A stretch of 64,000 nt of DNA, taken from assembly GCF_015767435.1 (NCBI RefSeq), contig NZ_JADWOV010000301.1, positions 62,001-126,000 of the forward strand. The letters are read 5' to 3'. Source of the DNA: Polaribacter sp. BAL334. GTDB taxonomy: Bacteria > Bacteroidota > Bacteroidia > Flavobacteriales > Flavobacteriaceae. The notes beneath the pieces are model-generated. The model worked only from the letters and a program-made list of their open reading frames with translations. It did not search any database and was not told the origin of the DNA. Every line of letters begins with the position of its first letter. Within the stretch, counting starts at the first letter, position 1. This document shows, piece by piece, positions 36,627 through 46,281 of the stretch. The position numbers and the translations under genes are program-made.

Positions 36627-37604
36627 ATGAAACCAGTAGAACTCATAAAACTTCCCATTAAAATGGAGATGGAACTCTTTGAAAAAAAATTCAAAGATTC
36701 CATGCAATCCAATGTGCCTCTTTTAAACAGAATCACCTATTACATTATTCGCAGAAAAGGAAAACAAATGCGCCCAATGTTTGTGTTTTTGGTAGCAAAA
36801 ATGGTTTCTGATGGAGGTTTTGATGAAAGAACTTACAGAGGAGCATCAGTAGTGGAATTGATTCATACTGCAACTTTAGTGCATGATGATGTGGTTGATG
36901 ATAGCAATAGAAGACGTGGTTTTTTCTCCATCAACGCACTTTGGAAAAATAAAATTGCAGTATTGGTGGGCGATTTTTTATTATCCAAAGGACTATTGCT
37001 TTCGATTGACAATGAGGATTTTGACTTACTAAAATTGATTTCAATTGCAGTTCGTGAAATGAGTGAAGGCGAATTATTACAGATTGAAAAAGCCCGAAAA
37101 CTAGATATTTCTGAGGATATTTATTTTGAAATTATTCGTCAAAAAACAGCAACGTTGATTGCTGCTTGTTGTGGAATTGGAGCTGCTTCAGTGGGTGCAA
37201 CTGAAGAAACCGTTCAACAAATGCGCAAATTTGGAGAATATATTGGGATTGCTTTTCAAATAAAAGATGACTTATTTGATTATTCTGAAGAAAAAATTGG
37301 CAAACCTACAGGCATTGATATCAAGGAGCAAAAAATGACATTGCCATTAATTTATACGCTGAATAATTGTTCTTCAAAAGAAAAAGGGTGGATTATCAAT
37401 TCAGTAAAAAAATACAATCGAGATAAAGTTCGTGTAAAAGAAGTGATATCGTTTGTAAAAAATCAAGGAGGCATTGAATATACCATTTCAAAAATGAACG
37501 AGTATAAAAATAAAGCCTTGAGTATCCTAGAACAATTTCCAGATTCTCCCTATAAAAATTCTTTAAAAACAATGATTGATTACGTTGTGGAACGTAAAAT
37601 CTAA
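36627..37604 (+). CDS. All-trans polyprenyl diphosphate synthase
   Basis: The 325-residue isoprenoid chain elongation enzyme has the first Asp-rich motif DDVVDD (87-92) and the second DDLFD (214-218), with RRKGKQMRPMFVFL for substrate binding. Residues before the first motif (IHTATLVH) are small, as in long-chain (C35-C40) synthases, so it probably makes the menaquinone side chain; exact length is inference. The ATG at 36627 is chosen: a TATTTTTG -7 element at 36611-36618 lies inside the longer TTG-started frame. Confidence 0.92.
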   Translation: MKPVELIKLPIKMEMELFEKKFKDSMQSNVPLLNRITYYIIRRKGKQMRPMFVFLVAKMVSDGGFDERTYRGASVVELIHTATLVHDDVVDDSNRRRGFFSINALWKNKIAVLVGDFLLSKGLLLSIDNEDFDLLKLISIAVREMSEGELLQIEKARKLDISEDIYFEIIRQKTATLIAACCGIGAASVGATEETVQQMRKFGEYIGIAFQIKDDLFDYSEEKIGKPTGIDIKEQKMTLPLIYTLNNCSSKEKGWIINSVKKYNRDKVRVKEVISFVKNQGGIEYTISKMNEYKNKALSILEQFPDSPYKNSLKTMIDYVVERKI

Positions 37605-37624
37605 CCATTTTAAAAAGTATTTTT

Positions 37625-37632
37625 TATATTTG
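37625..37632 (+). promoter_or_regulatory. -7 element of the OmpA-like secreted protein gene
   Basis: TATATTTG, an exact TAnnTTTG match, 19 bases before the ATG at 37652. Confidence 0.5.
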
Positions 37633-37651
37633 ATTTTTAGAAAAATTAAAT

Positions 37652-39538
37652 ATGAAAAAACACCTCCAATTCTTATTTTTTGTAGCCTTATTATACTCGC
37701 AAATTAATTTATCTCAATCCAATTCTGGGATATATTTTCCAATTTCTGATGCTGAAAGAAATCAAAAGTGCACGTATTTTACAAATGCATTTAATCAAAA
37801 ACCGAAAGAAGTTAGATTTAGTATCGTAAAAGAGGGAAATCAACTTTTTTTAAGCACTAATGATAAAGATTGGTTTGCTGCAGTTTTTAAAAATTCGGGA
37901 GATGGAGTAGCAATAGATGTAGTTTCCAAATCTATTTATGACTGTAATAAAGATTTTGAAGATTCTCAAATTAAAGGAACTTTATTACAACCTGTTTTTG
38001 CACAACAATTACTGAGAGGATTTAAAAAATCAGCTAATTCAATAAATTTTCAAACCCTTGTTGGTTCAATACCAAAAGAATTGCAAAATGACGAATTAGA
38101 GTTTAACATCCTGTTTTTGAACAATAAAACGCTATGTAGATATCAAACAATTTATAACCTTGAATCATTTCCTTGGGATTTGTTAGATATGGGTGTTTAT
38201 TTAGATTCACTTACTTATAAAGACAAAAAAATAAATACGTCTGATAAATTCGTTACAAAATATAAAACATTAAAGTTTGTCATTCCATTTGAAAAAAATA
38301 AATATGAATATTTATCTGAAGATATTAAACCACTATATGATAGTTTAAAACTAACAGATTTTACAATAAAAACGATCAATATTAAGGCGTATTCTTCTAT
38401 TGAAGGCAGTTTAGAAAGAAATATAGAATTGCAAGAAAAGCGGGCAAAAAGCATCGTAAAATCATTGCAATCATTCCAACAACCAAATATAACTACTCAA
38501 ATTTCATCCTCAGAAAATTGGGTAGAATTTTTAAATGATGTTACAAAATCACCATACAAAGATTTAAAAAACCTATCTAAAATAGAAATCAAACAAAAAG
38601 TTTTAGGAAATGTTTCTTCAGATTTAGAAAAATATTTAAAAAATCATAGAAAAGCAGTCATAATATTAGAACTGGAAAAAAAGGATAAGTATAAAAATAT
38701 GTCAAAAGAAACATTGGTTGATACTTTTAATCAATTGATTGTAAACGAAAATATTGAAGAAGCTTTAGTAGTTCAAAACTCAATATTTGATAGATTGAAA
38801 GAAGAAAATTCACCAGAGTTGCTCTCAAAACTTACAGTCCCAAAGCAGCTAAAATTTATGCCAATTCTCACAAAAAATACTGTTTTTAAATATCTTTTAA
38901 ACGTAAGTTATGCAAAAATTGTTTTTGATGAATTGAAAAGTTTAGAAAAATTAGATACCAAAAATTACCAAATCAAATATAATTTAGCAGTAATGAAATT
39001 TTTTATTTGGCGTTATAATTGGGAAGAAATTAAAGAAAATGATTTTAAAGCTGAAATTTTAGATTTAAAAAAATATGGTATTAAACAAAATTTAATTGAT
39101 AGAATGTTGGTGAATTTCCATATTGTAAAAGCAGAGAAAAATATGAAAGATAAAAAATATGAAGCAAAAGATGAATCTGTAGATTTTATCTTAGAGACGT
39201 ATGATAATTTTACCCTTTCAAATTTTGATTATGTAAGTTTAGCTCAGTTTCTAACATTTTATGCAAATACAGATGAAGCCATTGATCTTTTAGAAGAGAA
39301 AGTAAAAGAGATAACTATTGATGAGGATTTATTGTTTTATTACTTAAACCTAACATTAATTGATGAGTATGCAGTTGCTTCAAAAAATTATAGAACCATT
39401 ATGTTAAACGCTATTGAAATCAATAAAAAACGATTTTGTAAATTATTCAATGCTTCAAATGATGGGGGTGTTACCTTTCAATTGTTAAAAAATAAATATC
39501 TAAAAACAACTTATTGCGAAAACTGTACTAAAAATTAA
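37652..39538 (+). CDS. Exported protein of unknown function with an OmpA-like segment and helical C-terminus
   Basis: The protein has 628 residues and a signal peptide (MKKHLQFLFFVALLYSQINL). I do not recognise the whole. Residues about 210-285 (KTLKFVIPFEKNKYEYLSED, then IKAYSSIEGSLERNIELQEK and RAKSIVKSL) look like an OmpA/MotB peptidoglycan-associating fold, where the segment after AYSS normally carries the diaminopimelate-binding residues. The C-terminal half (about 360-628) is mostly charged helix and could be TPR-like. Cys residues occur near the start (C40) and end (YCENCTKN). Its 3' end overlaps the convergent TonB receptor gene by four bases. Confidence 0.6.
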   Translation: MKKHLQFLFFVALLYSQINLSQSNSGIYFPISDAERNQKCTYFTNAFNQKPKEVRFSIVKEGNQLFLSTNDKDWFAAVFKNSGDGVAIDVVSKSIYDCNKDFEDSQIKGTLLQPVFAQQLLRGFKKSANSINFQTLVGSIPKELQNDELEFNILFLNNKTLCRYQTIYNLESFPWDLLDMGVYLDSLTYKDKKINTSDKFVTKYKTLKFVIPFEKNKYEYLSEDIKPLYDSLKLTDFTIKTINIKAYSSIEGSLERNIELQEKRAKSIVKSLQSFQQPNITTQISSSENWVEFLNDVTKSPYKDLKNLSKIEIKQKVLGNVSSDLEKYLKNHRKAVIILELEKKDKYKNMSKETLVDTFNQLIVNENIEEALVVQNSIFDRLKEENSPELLSKLTVPKQLKFMPILTKNTVFKYLLNVSYAKIVFDELKSLEKLDTKNYQIKYNLAVMKFFIWRYNWEEIKENDFKAEILDLKKYGIKQNLIDRMLVNFHIVKAEKNMKDKKYEAKDESVDFILETYDNFTLSNFDYVSLAQFLTFYANTDEAIDLLEEKVKEITIDEDLLFYYLNLTLIDEYAVASKNYRTIMLNAIEINKKRFCKLFNASNDGGVTFQLLKNKYLKTTYCENCTKN

Positions 39539-41943
39539 ATCGTCGCTTTCAAAGAAACTACAAAATTTCTTCCTGGCGAAACAATTCCAGAGCTGTAAGG
39601 TCTGTAACGAACATCTGTCAAGTTTTCAATTCCTGATGAAAATAATAGATTTTCTTTAAATTGATACGAAGTTTTTAAATTTAAAATAAACCAAGAAGGT
39701 GAATATGGATTTCCATTTTGGTCAATTGCGTACATAAAAGGTTTTGCAATTTCAGTCTCAGGCATGTTTTCAAAAGCTACTGAACCACTATAATTTGCGT
39801 AAAATTGAGCTTTTATTTTGTCTTTTGAATAAGAAATACGCGTAGTACCAAACCAAGGAGTTGCGTGTCTTAGAGGGCCTTTTTCGCCGTTATCCAATTC
39901 TTCTTCTCCTTTTTGATAATTGAAATCGGATGAAAAACCAAATCCTTTTCCAAAATCAATTTCTACACCAGTTTGAAATCCATATACATGCGCAGAAGCT
40001 GCATTCTGAATCGCTTGCACTTGGCTCATTTCTCCATCATACATAATTTCAGAAAGTCCATTTAATGTAAAATTTCTACGAACCATGGCATTTTTTAATA
40101 CTGTATAAAATCCTGTCAATTCAATTTTTATAAAATCGGTCAGCGTTTTTGCAATAGAAATGTCAGTATTGTAAGCATTTTCTGCTTTTAAGTTTGGATT
40201 AGGAACTACTACAAATCCAGGTTCAGAATCAAACACTTTTCCAACGTCATCTACATTTGGAGAACGAAAAGCGGAAGACATATTTGTGCTTAACAACCAT
40301 GTTTTTTCAGGTCTAAAAACTAATCCAATACTTCCTGAAAATGCGGCATCATCAATTTTTGCTTCGGTAAATGGAAATGGATAAAATGTAGTGTCAAAAA
40401 TAGCATCTAACTTATAAAAATTATATCTTAAACCTGTTTGTAATGTCCATTTTGAGGCAAAATCTGTTTGATTTGATACATAAAAACCAAGAGAAGACCA
40501 AGTTGCATTGGGATATCTGCTTGGTCCTTTTTGTGAAGTATTTGTAGAAATATCTGTATTTACTCCTGTAGAAGTGACATCGTTAAACACATATTCAGTC
40601 CCATAAAAAAGTTTATTACGTTTGCTTAAAACCTTTGTAAAATCTAAATTACTTGAAAAAGCGGCTACTTTTTCGGTTCTTGTTTCTCTACTATTTCTGT
40701 TGAATCCTCTGCTTATTCTGCTTTCTTCAAAATTTTGATGTGTGAGTCGTAAACTTACATTGTCAAAAAATGAATTCGCCATATTTTTATCAATTTCAAG
40801 ATTGTTCATCAACCATTTTTGTGGGCCATATCTCCATTCACCATCTCTTGGATTTCCATTTCTGGTGATGATAAGTCGATCATATCTATCGTAACTTGAG
40901 GTTTCTGAAAAGTGAAAACCGTATTCAAAATCCCAATTGTCATCAGATTTAAATCCTACTTTTTGCATCAAATTGAGTTGGGTGTATCCAGTTGGAATTT
41001 GTTTTTTAGGATTTTTATTTTCTATTACAACATCTTGATTGTCAATTCTTTCAACATAAAAATTTCGTAAATATTCATCAGGGCCATTACTTCCCATGGT
41101 TAAATCACCATAATCATTATGAGAAATACTTGTCACGAAAGCCCATTTTTGAAAACCAACATTGATATCAGCATGTACTGTTTTTTCATTATTTGCCGAA
41201 GAAAATCGTGCAAAAGCATTTCCATTTACAACCGTTTTTTCATCAAAAGAAAATCTAGGTGTAATTGTTTTAAAACTCATGACTGCACCAATTGCATCAC
41301 TTCCATAAATGACAGAACCTGGTCCAAAAACAACCTCTGTTTTTTCGATTGAAAAAGGATCTAATGAAATTACATTCTGAATATTTCCAGCTCTGAAAAT
41401 GGCATTATTCATACGAACACCATCAATAGTATATAACAATCTATTGGTTGCAAAGCCTCTAATCATGGGACTTCCTCCTCCTTGTTGGCTTTTTTGTACA
41501 AATACTTTTCCAGAAACTGTGAGTAAATCAGCTGCAGTTTGCGGATTTAATAATTGAATTTCTTTTTTTGAAATAACTGCAACTTTTGTGGCCAATTCAG
41601 ATTTTTTTTGCTTCCATTTTGAAGCAGAAATTACAATTTCGTCCATGCTCAAAATGCTTGGCTCTAATTGAATGATAAATCTATTATTTTTAATTTCAGC
41701 ATAGGTTTTGATTTTCGTTTTAAAACCTAAAAAACGAACTTCTAATGTTGAAGCATTTTTAAAAGAACTAATATCAGCCTGTCCTTTTTCGTTTGTAGTG
41801 ACGTAGTTTTTTGTATTTTGATCAAAAATAGTAACCTGTTCTAAACGTTCATTTGTTTCTTTATTTACAATGGTTACTGTTTGAGAAAATGATTGCGCAC
41901 CAAAAAAAAGGAAAACTGAGAATAGGAATAGTTGTTTTAACAT
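39535..41943 (-). CDS. TonB-dependent outer-membrane receptor
   Basis: The 802-residue protein has, in order, a signal peptide (LFLFSVFLFFGAQSFSQ), an N-terminal carboxypeptidase-D-regulatory-like domain (about 22-95), a plug (about 110-235; SKKEIQLLNPQTAADLL, SPMIRGFATNRLLYTIDGVR, VFGPGSVIYGSDAIGAVMSF) and a 22-strand-type barrel ending RNFVVSLKATI. The plug resembles the haem/haemoglobin receptor group, but the substrate is unproven. No SusD partner is adjacent, so it is not a typical polysaccharide-utilisation pair. Confidence 0.9.
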   Translation of the reverse strand: MLKQLFLFSVFLFFGAQSFSQTVTIVNKETNERLEQVTIFDQNTKNYVTTNEKGQADISSFKNASTLEVRFLGFKTKIKTYAEIKNNRFIIQLEPSILSMDEIVISASKWKQKKSELATKVAVISKKEIQLLNPQTAADLLTVSGKVFVQKSQQGGGSPMIRGFATNRLLYTIDGVRMNNAIFRAGNIQNVISLDPFSIEKTEVVFGPGSVIYGSDAIGAVMSFKTITPRFSFDEKTVVNGNAFARFSSANNEKTVHADINVGFQKWAFVTSISHNDYGDLTMGSNGPDEYLRNFYVERIDNQDVVIENKNPKKQIPTGYTQLNLMQKVGFKSDDNWDFEYGFHFSETSSYDRYDRLIITRNGNPRDGEWRYGPQKWLMNNLEIDKNMANSFFDNVSLRLTHQNFEESRISRGFNRNSRETRTEKVAAFSSNLDFTKVLSKRNKLFYGTEYVFNDVTSTGVNTDISTNTSQKGPSRYPNATWSSLGFYVSNQTDFASKWTLQTGLRYNFYKLDAIFDTTFYPFPFTEAKIDDAAFSGSIGLVFRPEKTWLLSTNMSSAFRSPNVDDVGKVFDSEPGFVVVPNPNLKAENAYNTDISIAKTLTDFIKIELTGFYTVLKNAMVRRNFTLNGLSEIMYDGEMSQVQAIQNAASAHVYGFQTGVEIDFGKGFGFSSDFNYQKGEEELDNGEKGPLRHATPWFGTTRISYSKDKIKAQFYANYSGSVAFENMPETEIAKPFMYAIDQNGNPYSPSWFILNLKTSYQFKENLLFSSGIENLTDVRYRPYSSGIVSPGRNFVVSLKATI

Positions 41944-42029
41944 CTATAAAAATATATGATTCATATTTGAATTTTTTACTTATCAAAAATCATACCTTTT
42001 TATAAATTTTAACGATTTTAATTGATATA

Positions 42030-43538
42030 TTATAGACTTAATAATTCCTCCAAAAACTCTCTTTTATTAGACAGTCTTGGTACTTTGTGCTGCCCACCTA
42101 ATTTCCCTTTTTTCTTTAACCAATCATAAAACAACCCTTTTCTAGCGACATTGACTTTTGGAAATGCCAAGGTTAAATTATTATATCTTTTTGCTTCATA
42201 ATCCGAGTTGATTGATTTTAAAGCGTTGTCTAACAGCTCTGTAAAGTATTGTAAGTTTTCTGGAGCGTCTTTAAATTCAATCATCCATTCATGTCCACCA
42301 CTATTTTTTCCTTCCATAAAAATGGGCGCTAATGTATAATCAGTAATGGTTGAGTTGGTTTTTTTACAGGCTAAATTCAACGCATCTTCTACGTTTTCAA
42401 TGTTCAATTCTTCACCAAAAACGTTGATATAATGTCTTGTTCTTCCCGTAATTTTTATTCTGTAAGGATCTAAAGAAGTAAATTTGATGGTATCACCAAT
42501 CATATAGCGCCACAAACCAGCATTTGTAGTGATAATTAATCCGTAATCTACCTCTTTTTTTACTTCGGATAAAGGAATTGCTTTGGAACTTTCTCCTTTA
42601 TATTCCGTCATTGGAATGAATTCATAAAAAATTCCATAATCCAACATTAATAACAATTCTTTGGAATTATTTTGATCTTGAATCGCAAAAAATCCTTCAG
42701 ATGCATTGTACGTTTCATAATATCTGAAGTTCTTTTTCGGAATTAATTTTTTAAATTGTTCTCTATAAGGGTTGAAATTGACGCCTCCATGAAAATATAC
42801 TTCCAAATTGGGCCAAACTTCTAAAATATTGTTTTTGCCTGTTTTGTCTAAAACTCTGTTCATTAAAACCAACATCCAACTAGGAACTCCCACCAAACTT
42901 GTGATGTCTTCATGAATTGTTTCTTCAATAATCGCTTCTAATTTGGTTTCCCATTCTGCCAATAAAGCAGTTTCTTGCTTGGGAGCAGAACTAAAATCTG
43001 CCCAAAAAGGCAAATTCTCAGTAATGATTGCTGATAAATCTCCAAAATATGAATTGTTATCTTCATAAATGGCTGAACTGCCTCCTAATTTCAATCCTTT
43101 TCCTTTGAATAATTGACTTTCTTCATTGTTGGTGATGTACAAACACAACATGTCTTTCCCTGCTTTTAGATGACAATATTCCAGCGCTTCATTACTTACA
43201 GGTATAAATTTACTTTTTGCATTGGTAGTTCCACTTGATTTTGCAAACCATTTGATGGGTGTTGGCCAAAACAGATTTTGTTCTCCTTTTCTGCAACGTT
43301 CAATTAAAGGTGCAATACTTTCATATTTTTGAATTGGAACATTTTTTGAAAAATCTGAATAGTTATTAATTTCCGAAAAATGATGTTTTTTACCAAACTC
43401 CGTTTTTTTGGCAGTAGCAACTAATTTCAACAATAATTCTTCTTGAACATCAATAGGATATTTTAAAAATAAGTCTATTTGATGAATGCGTTTTTTCAAA
43501 AACCAAGAAATAATGGAATTAACAATGAAGTATGGCAT
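42030..43538 (-). CDS. GH3-family acyl-acid-amido synthetase-like protein
   Basis: The 502-residue protein belongs to the adenylate-forming GH3 family, first known from plant auxin-conjugating enzymes. The ATP motif is FAKSSGTTNAKSKFIPVSNE (about 105-124), then YNASEGFFAIQ and YGLIITTNAGLWRYMIGDTI. Family members ligate amino acids to acyl acids; the bacterial substrates are mostly unknown. The N-terminus and C-terminus (KLGGQHKVPRLSNKREFLEE) match bacterial members. It is divergent from the DUF2797 gene. Confidence 0.88.
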   Translation of the reverse strand: MPYFIVNSIISWFLKKRIHQIDLFLKYPIDVQEELLLKLVATAKKTEFGKKHHFSEINNYSDFSKNVPIQKYESIAPLIERCRKGEQNLFWPTPIKWFAKSSGTTNAKSKFIPVSNEALEYCHLKAGKDMLCLYITNNEESQLFKGKGLKLGGSSAIYEDNNSYFGDLSAIITENLPFWADFSSAPKQETALLAEWETKLEAIIEETIHEDITSLVGVPSWMLVLMNRVLDKTGKNNILEVWPNLEVYFHGGVNFNPYREQFKKLIPKKNFRYYETYNASEGFFAIQDQNNSKELLLMLDYGIFYEFIPMTEYKGESSKAIPLSEVKKEVDYGLIITTNAGLWRYMIGDTIKFTSLDPYRIKITGRTRHYINVFGEELNIENVEDALNLACKKTNSTITDYTLAPIFMEGKNSGGHEWMIEFKDAPENLQYFTELLDNALKSINSDYEAKRYNNLTLAFPKVNVARKGLFYDWLKKKGKLGGQHKVPRLSNKREFLEELLSL

Positions 43539-43597
43539 AAGTTACCTTGCGTTTTTTATGTAGATTTGTAAAAAGCTAAAATTACTAAAATTTGGTC

Positions 43598-44389
43598 ATG
43601 CAATATCAAGGAGTGTTAAAAAAAATGAAAACGGAATATTTGGAGCAAGTTCAGTATTATTTGGATATGCAATCCGATTTTTTACACATGAATCAATTAT
43701 TAAACTCGCAAATTACACTTTCTTTTCTAAAATATCAGTGTTTGCAATGTGAATTAGAAAAACCTATTTACAGACAAGGATTTTGTAAATCTTGTTTTTT
43801 TGAAACTCCAAATGCGGGAGATTGGATTATGAAACCTGAGTTGAGCAGAGCCCATTTAGGTATTGAAGACCGTGATTTGGACTATGAAAAATCCGTTCAG
43901 TTGCAACCTCATATTGTGTATTTGGCAAATTCAAGCAATGTAAAAGTTGGTGTTACCAGAAAACAACAAATCCCTACAAGATGGATTGATCAAGGTGCAC
44001 ACGAAGCCATTGCAATTGTAGAAGTTCCTAATAGATATTTGGCAGGAATTACAGAAGTTGCTTTGAAAGAGCATGTTGCAGATAAAACCAATTGGCGAAA
44101 AATGCTTCAAAATGATTGCAAAGATGAAGATTTGGTTTCTTGGAGAGATCAGTTAAAAAAATACATTCCTAGTGAAGTGTTGCCTTATTTTATCCAAAAC
44201 AATCAAGAAACACAGATTCATTTTCCGGTATTGAAATATCCTGAAAAACCTAAAAGTTTGTCTTTAGAAAAAGAAAAAACGTTTACTGGAAAATTAATGG
44301 GTGTCAAAGGTCAATATTTGATTTTTGAAGATGAAACCGTTTTTAATATCAGAGGAAATGAAGGTTTAGTGGTTGCAATTGAGATTTGA
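43598..44389 (+). CDS. DUF2797 family protein
   Basis: The protein has 263 residues and lacks a signal peptide. A Cys-rich motif (CLQCELEKPIYRQGFCKSC, about residues 48-66) suggests a structural zinc site. GDWIMKPELSRAHLGIEDRD and VYLANSSNVKVGVTRKQQIP, followed by TRWIDQGA, are typical of DUF2797, whose GIY-YIG-like core implies a nuclease or nucleic-acid role not established here. The ATG at 43598 is chosen over a TTG two codons earlier. Confidence 0.85.
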   Translation: MQYQGVLKKMKTEYLEQVQYYLDMQSDFLHMNQLLNSQITLSFLKYQCLQCELEKPIYRQGFCKSCFFETPNAGDWIMKPELSRAHLGIEDRDLDYEKSVQLQPHIVYLANSSNVKVGVTRKQQIPTRWIDQGAHEAIAIVEVPNRYLAGITEVALKEHVADKTNWRKMLQNDCKDEDLVSWRDQLKKYIPSEVLPYFIQNNQETQIHFPVLKYPEKPKSLSLEKEKTFTGKLMGVKGQYLIFEDETVFNIRGNEGLVVAIEI

Positions 44390-44400
44390 AAAAATCAATT

Positions 44401-45207
44401 TTATGATTGATTGACAACATTCTCTAACACGATTTCCACACCAAAATCATCATTGCTTTCTGTAATGAAATCAGCAATTTTTTTGATGTCTTCGTGAGCG
44501 TTTTTCATAGCAAAACTCATTCCAGCTTCTTGCATCATCTCAATGTCATTGTGATAATCTCCAAAAACAAGCGTTTGCTCTTTTGAAATTTGCAATCGTT
44601 CTTGAACGGCTTTTAAGGCATTTCCTTTGTTGGCTTTTTCATCAGAAATATCTACCCAATGTTGTCCAGAAATTTTCAATAAAACTTCGTTTTTAAAATC
44701 TTTCACAATAGGGAAAATGAACTTTTCTGAAGAATCAAAATGATAAATGGCAATTTTAAAAACAGGAATGCTTTTCGCAATTTCCATCAAATCATCCACT
44801 TGTTGAAAGCTGTGATAATATTCTTGAAATAAGGTAATAAATCGTTCGTCTTTACTTTCAATGTAGGCAGAATTATCGCAGCAAAGCACCATATTTGCAC
44901 CTGAAATTCCTCTCAAAATAGGAATCAATTTTTGCACTTTTTCAGGATGTAAAAAATAGCAGAGAAGCATTTCGTCACCTTGTTTTACAACACCTCCATT
45001 TTCTGCAATGACATAAATATCATTTTTTATGTTGGCTAATTTGGCTACAATACTGTTATGTTGTCTGCCACTTGCCGCACAAAAATGAATATTTTTATCT
45101 TTAAGTTGTTGAAATAATTCAAAAAACCGGTCACTTACTTTGCCTTTTGAGTTCAGCAAAGTGCCATCCATATCAGAAACTACTAGTTTTATATTGGAAA
45201 AATCCAT
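44401..45207 (-). CDS. Cof-type HAD-superfamily phosphatase
   Basis: The enzyme has 268 residues. VSDMDGTLLNSKGKVS supplies the nucleophile Asp12 and Asp14; the Thr and Lys motifs (AASGRQHNS, NKGNALKAVQ) and the metal-binding GDYHNDIEMM follow. The type IIB cap between motifs is complete. Such enzymes dephosphorylate sugar phosphates, flavin or pyridoxal phosphates. It lies three bases after the LacI-family gene, so the two are one operon. Confidence 0.92.
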   Translation of the reverse strand: MDFSNIKLVVSDMDGTLLNSKGKVSDRFFELFQQLKDKNIHFCAASGRQHNSIVAKLANIKNDIYVIAENGGVVKQGDEMLLCYFLHPEKVQKLIPILRGISGANMVLCCDNSAYIESKDERFITLFQEYYHSFQQVDDLMEIAKSIPVFKIAIYHFDSSEKFIFPIVKDFKNEVLLKISGQHWVDISDEKANKGNALKAVQERLQISKEQTLVFGDYHNDIEMMQEAGMSFAMKNAHEDIKKIADFITESNDDFGVEIVLENVVNQS

Positions 45208-45210
45208 GAA

Positions 45211-46224
45211 TTATTTACTAGAATCTCTAATTACCAAATCTGTTTTGATGATTTTGGTGGTAAAATCAGTCAATTTATTTTCTAGTCTGTCAATTAAAAT
45301 TTTAGCTGCAGTTTCTCCCATCAATTCTCCATGTTGACTGATTGTTGTCATTTTAGGACTTGAATGTCTTGCTAAAATTCCATTTGAAAAAGCAATTACA
45401 GACATATCTTTAGGAATTTGATAGCCAAGTTTTAATGCAGATTTCATAGAAGCTACAGCAGCAGATTCACCTGTTGTGATGATGCTATCAAATTTATTTT
45501 TTTTCAAAAAAGGGAGTAAGATTTCTTCGTATTTTTTATAATCGGTATCAAGAATATTGATGACAAAATCTTCATTAAAAGGCAATCCAACCATTTCTAG
45601 GCCTTTTTTATATCCCAAAAATCGTTGTTGACCTATATGTAAATTACTCAAAGTTGAGACAAAACCAATTTTTTTATGACCGCTTTTGTATAAATGTTCC
45701 ACTGTATGTAAAGCACCATTAAAATCATCAGTGATAATTTTATCACATTGAATAGTTGGCGCAACTCTGTCAAACATCACAATTGGGATTCCATTTTCGA
45801 TGGTTTCTTGAAAATGGGTAAAATCTTTATTGATTTCTGTTTCTTTGGCCATTGACAAGATAAAACCATCAATACTTCCATTGGAGAGCATTTCTATAAT
45901 TTCCAATTCTTTATCATAAGATTCGTTTGATATACAGGTAATTACCTTATAACCTCTTTCTAAAGCAGTCTTTTCTATGCCATTAAAAACTTGTACAAAA
46001 AAGTAATTTAACATTGTTGGAAGAATAATTCCAATCGTTTTTGTACTTCTGTTTTTTAAGCTAAGTGCATTAAAATTAGGTTTGTAATTGTTCTCCTTAG
46101 CATATTTTTGAATTTTTTCCTTGGTGGCGTCACTAATTTCATAGCTGTCATTCAGTGCTTTAGAAACTGTAGAAATCGATACATTAAACTTTTTTGCAAT
46201 ATCTTTTATTGTGAGTTTATTCAT
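45211..46224 (-). CDS. LacI-family transcriptional regulator
   Basis: Repressor-type regulator of 337 residues. The helix-turn-helix TIKDIAKKFNVSISTVSKAL (about 4-23) is followed by the hinge and a periplasmic-binding-like sensor (about 60-330; IIGIILPTMLNYFFVQVFNGIE-like start). The sensor usually binds a sugar. Downstream is only a Cof phosphatase rather than a glycan-utilisation cluster, so its target genes are probably elsewhere. Confidence 0.93.
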   Translation of the reverse strand: MNKLTIKDIAKKFNVSISTVSKALNDSYEISDATKEKIQKYAKENNYKPNFNALSLKNRSTKTIGIILPTMLNYFFVQVFNGIEKTALERGYKVITCISNESYDKELEIIEMLSNGSIDGFILSMAKETEINKDFTHFQETIENGIPIVMFDRVAPTIQCDKIITDDFNGALHTVEHLYKSGHKKIGFVSTLSNLHIGQQRFLGYKKGLEMVGLPFNEDFVINILDTDYKKYEEILLPFLKKNKFDSIITTGESAAVASMKSALKLGYQIPKDMSVIAFSNGILARHSSPKMTTISQHGELMGETAAKILIDRLENKLTDFTTKIIKTDLVIRDSSK

Positions 46225-46281
46225 AAGAAAAAATTTTATACGAAGATATAAAATTATGTACAGTTTTTTAACAACTAAATA

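Noticed and set aside
39535..41943. SusC of a polysaccharide utilisation locus.
   Set aside because: There is no SusD gene or glycosidase cluster beside it, and its plug resembles haem-type receptors more.
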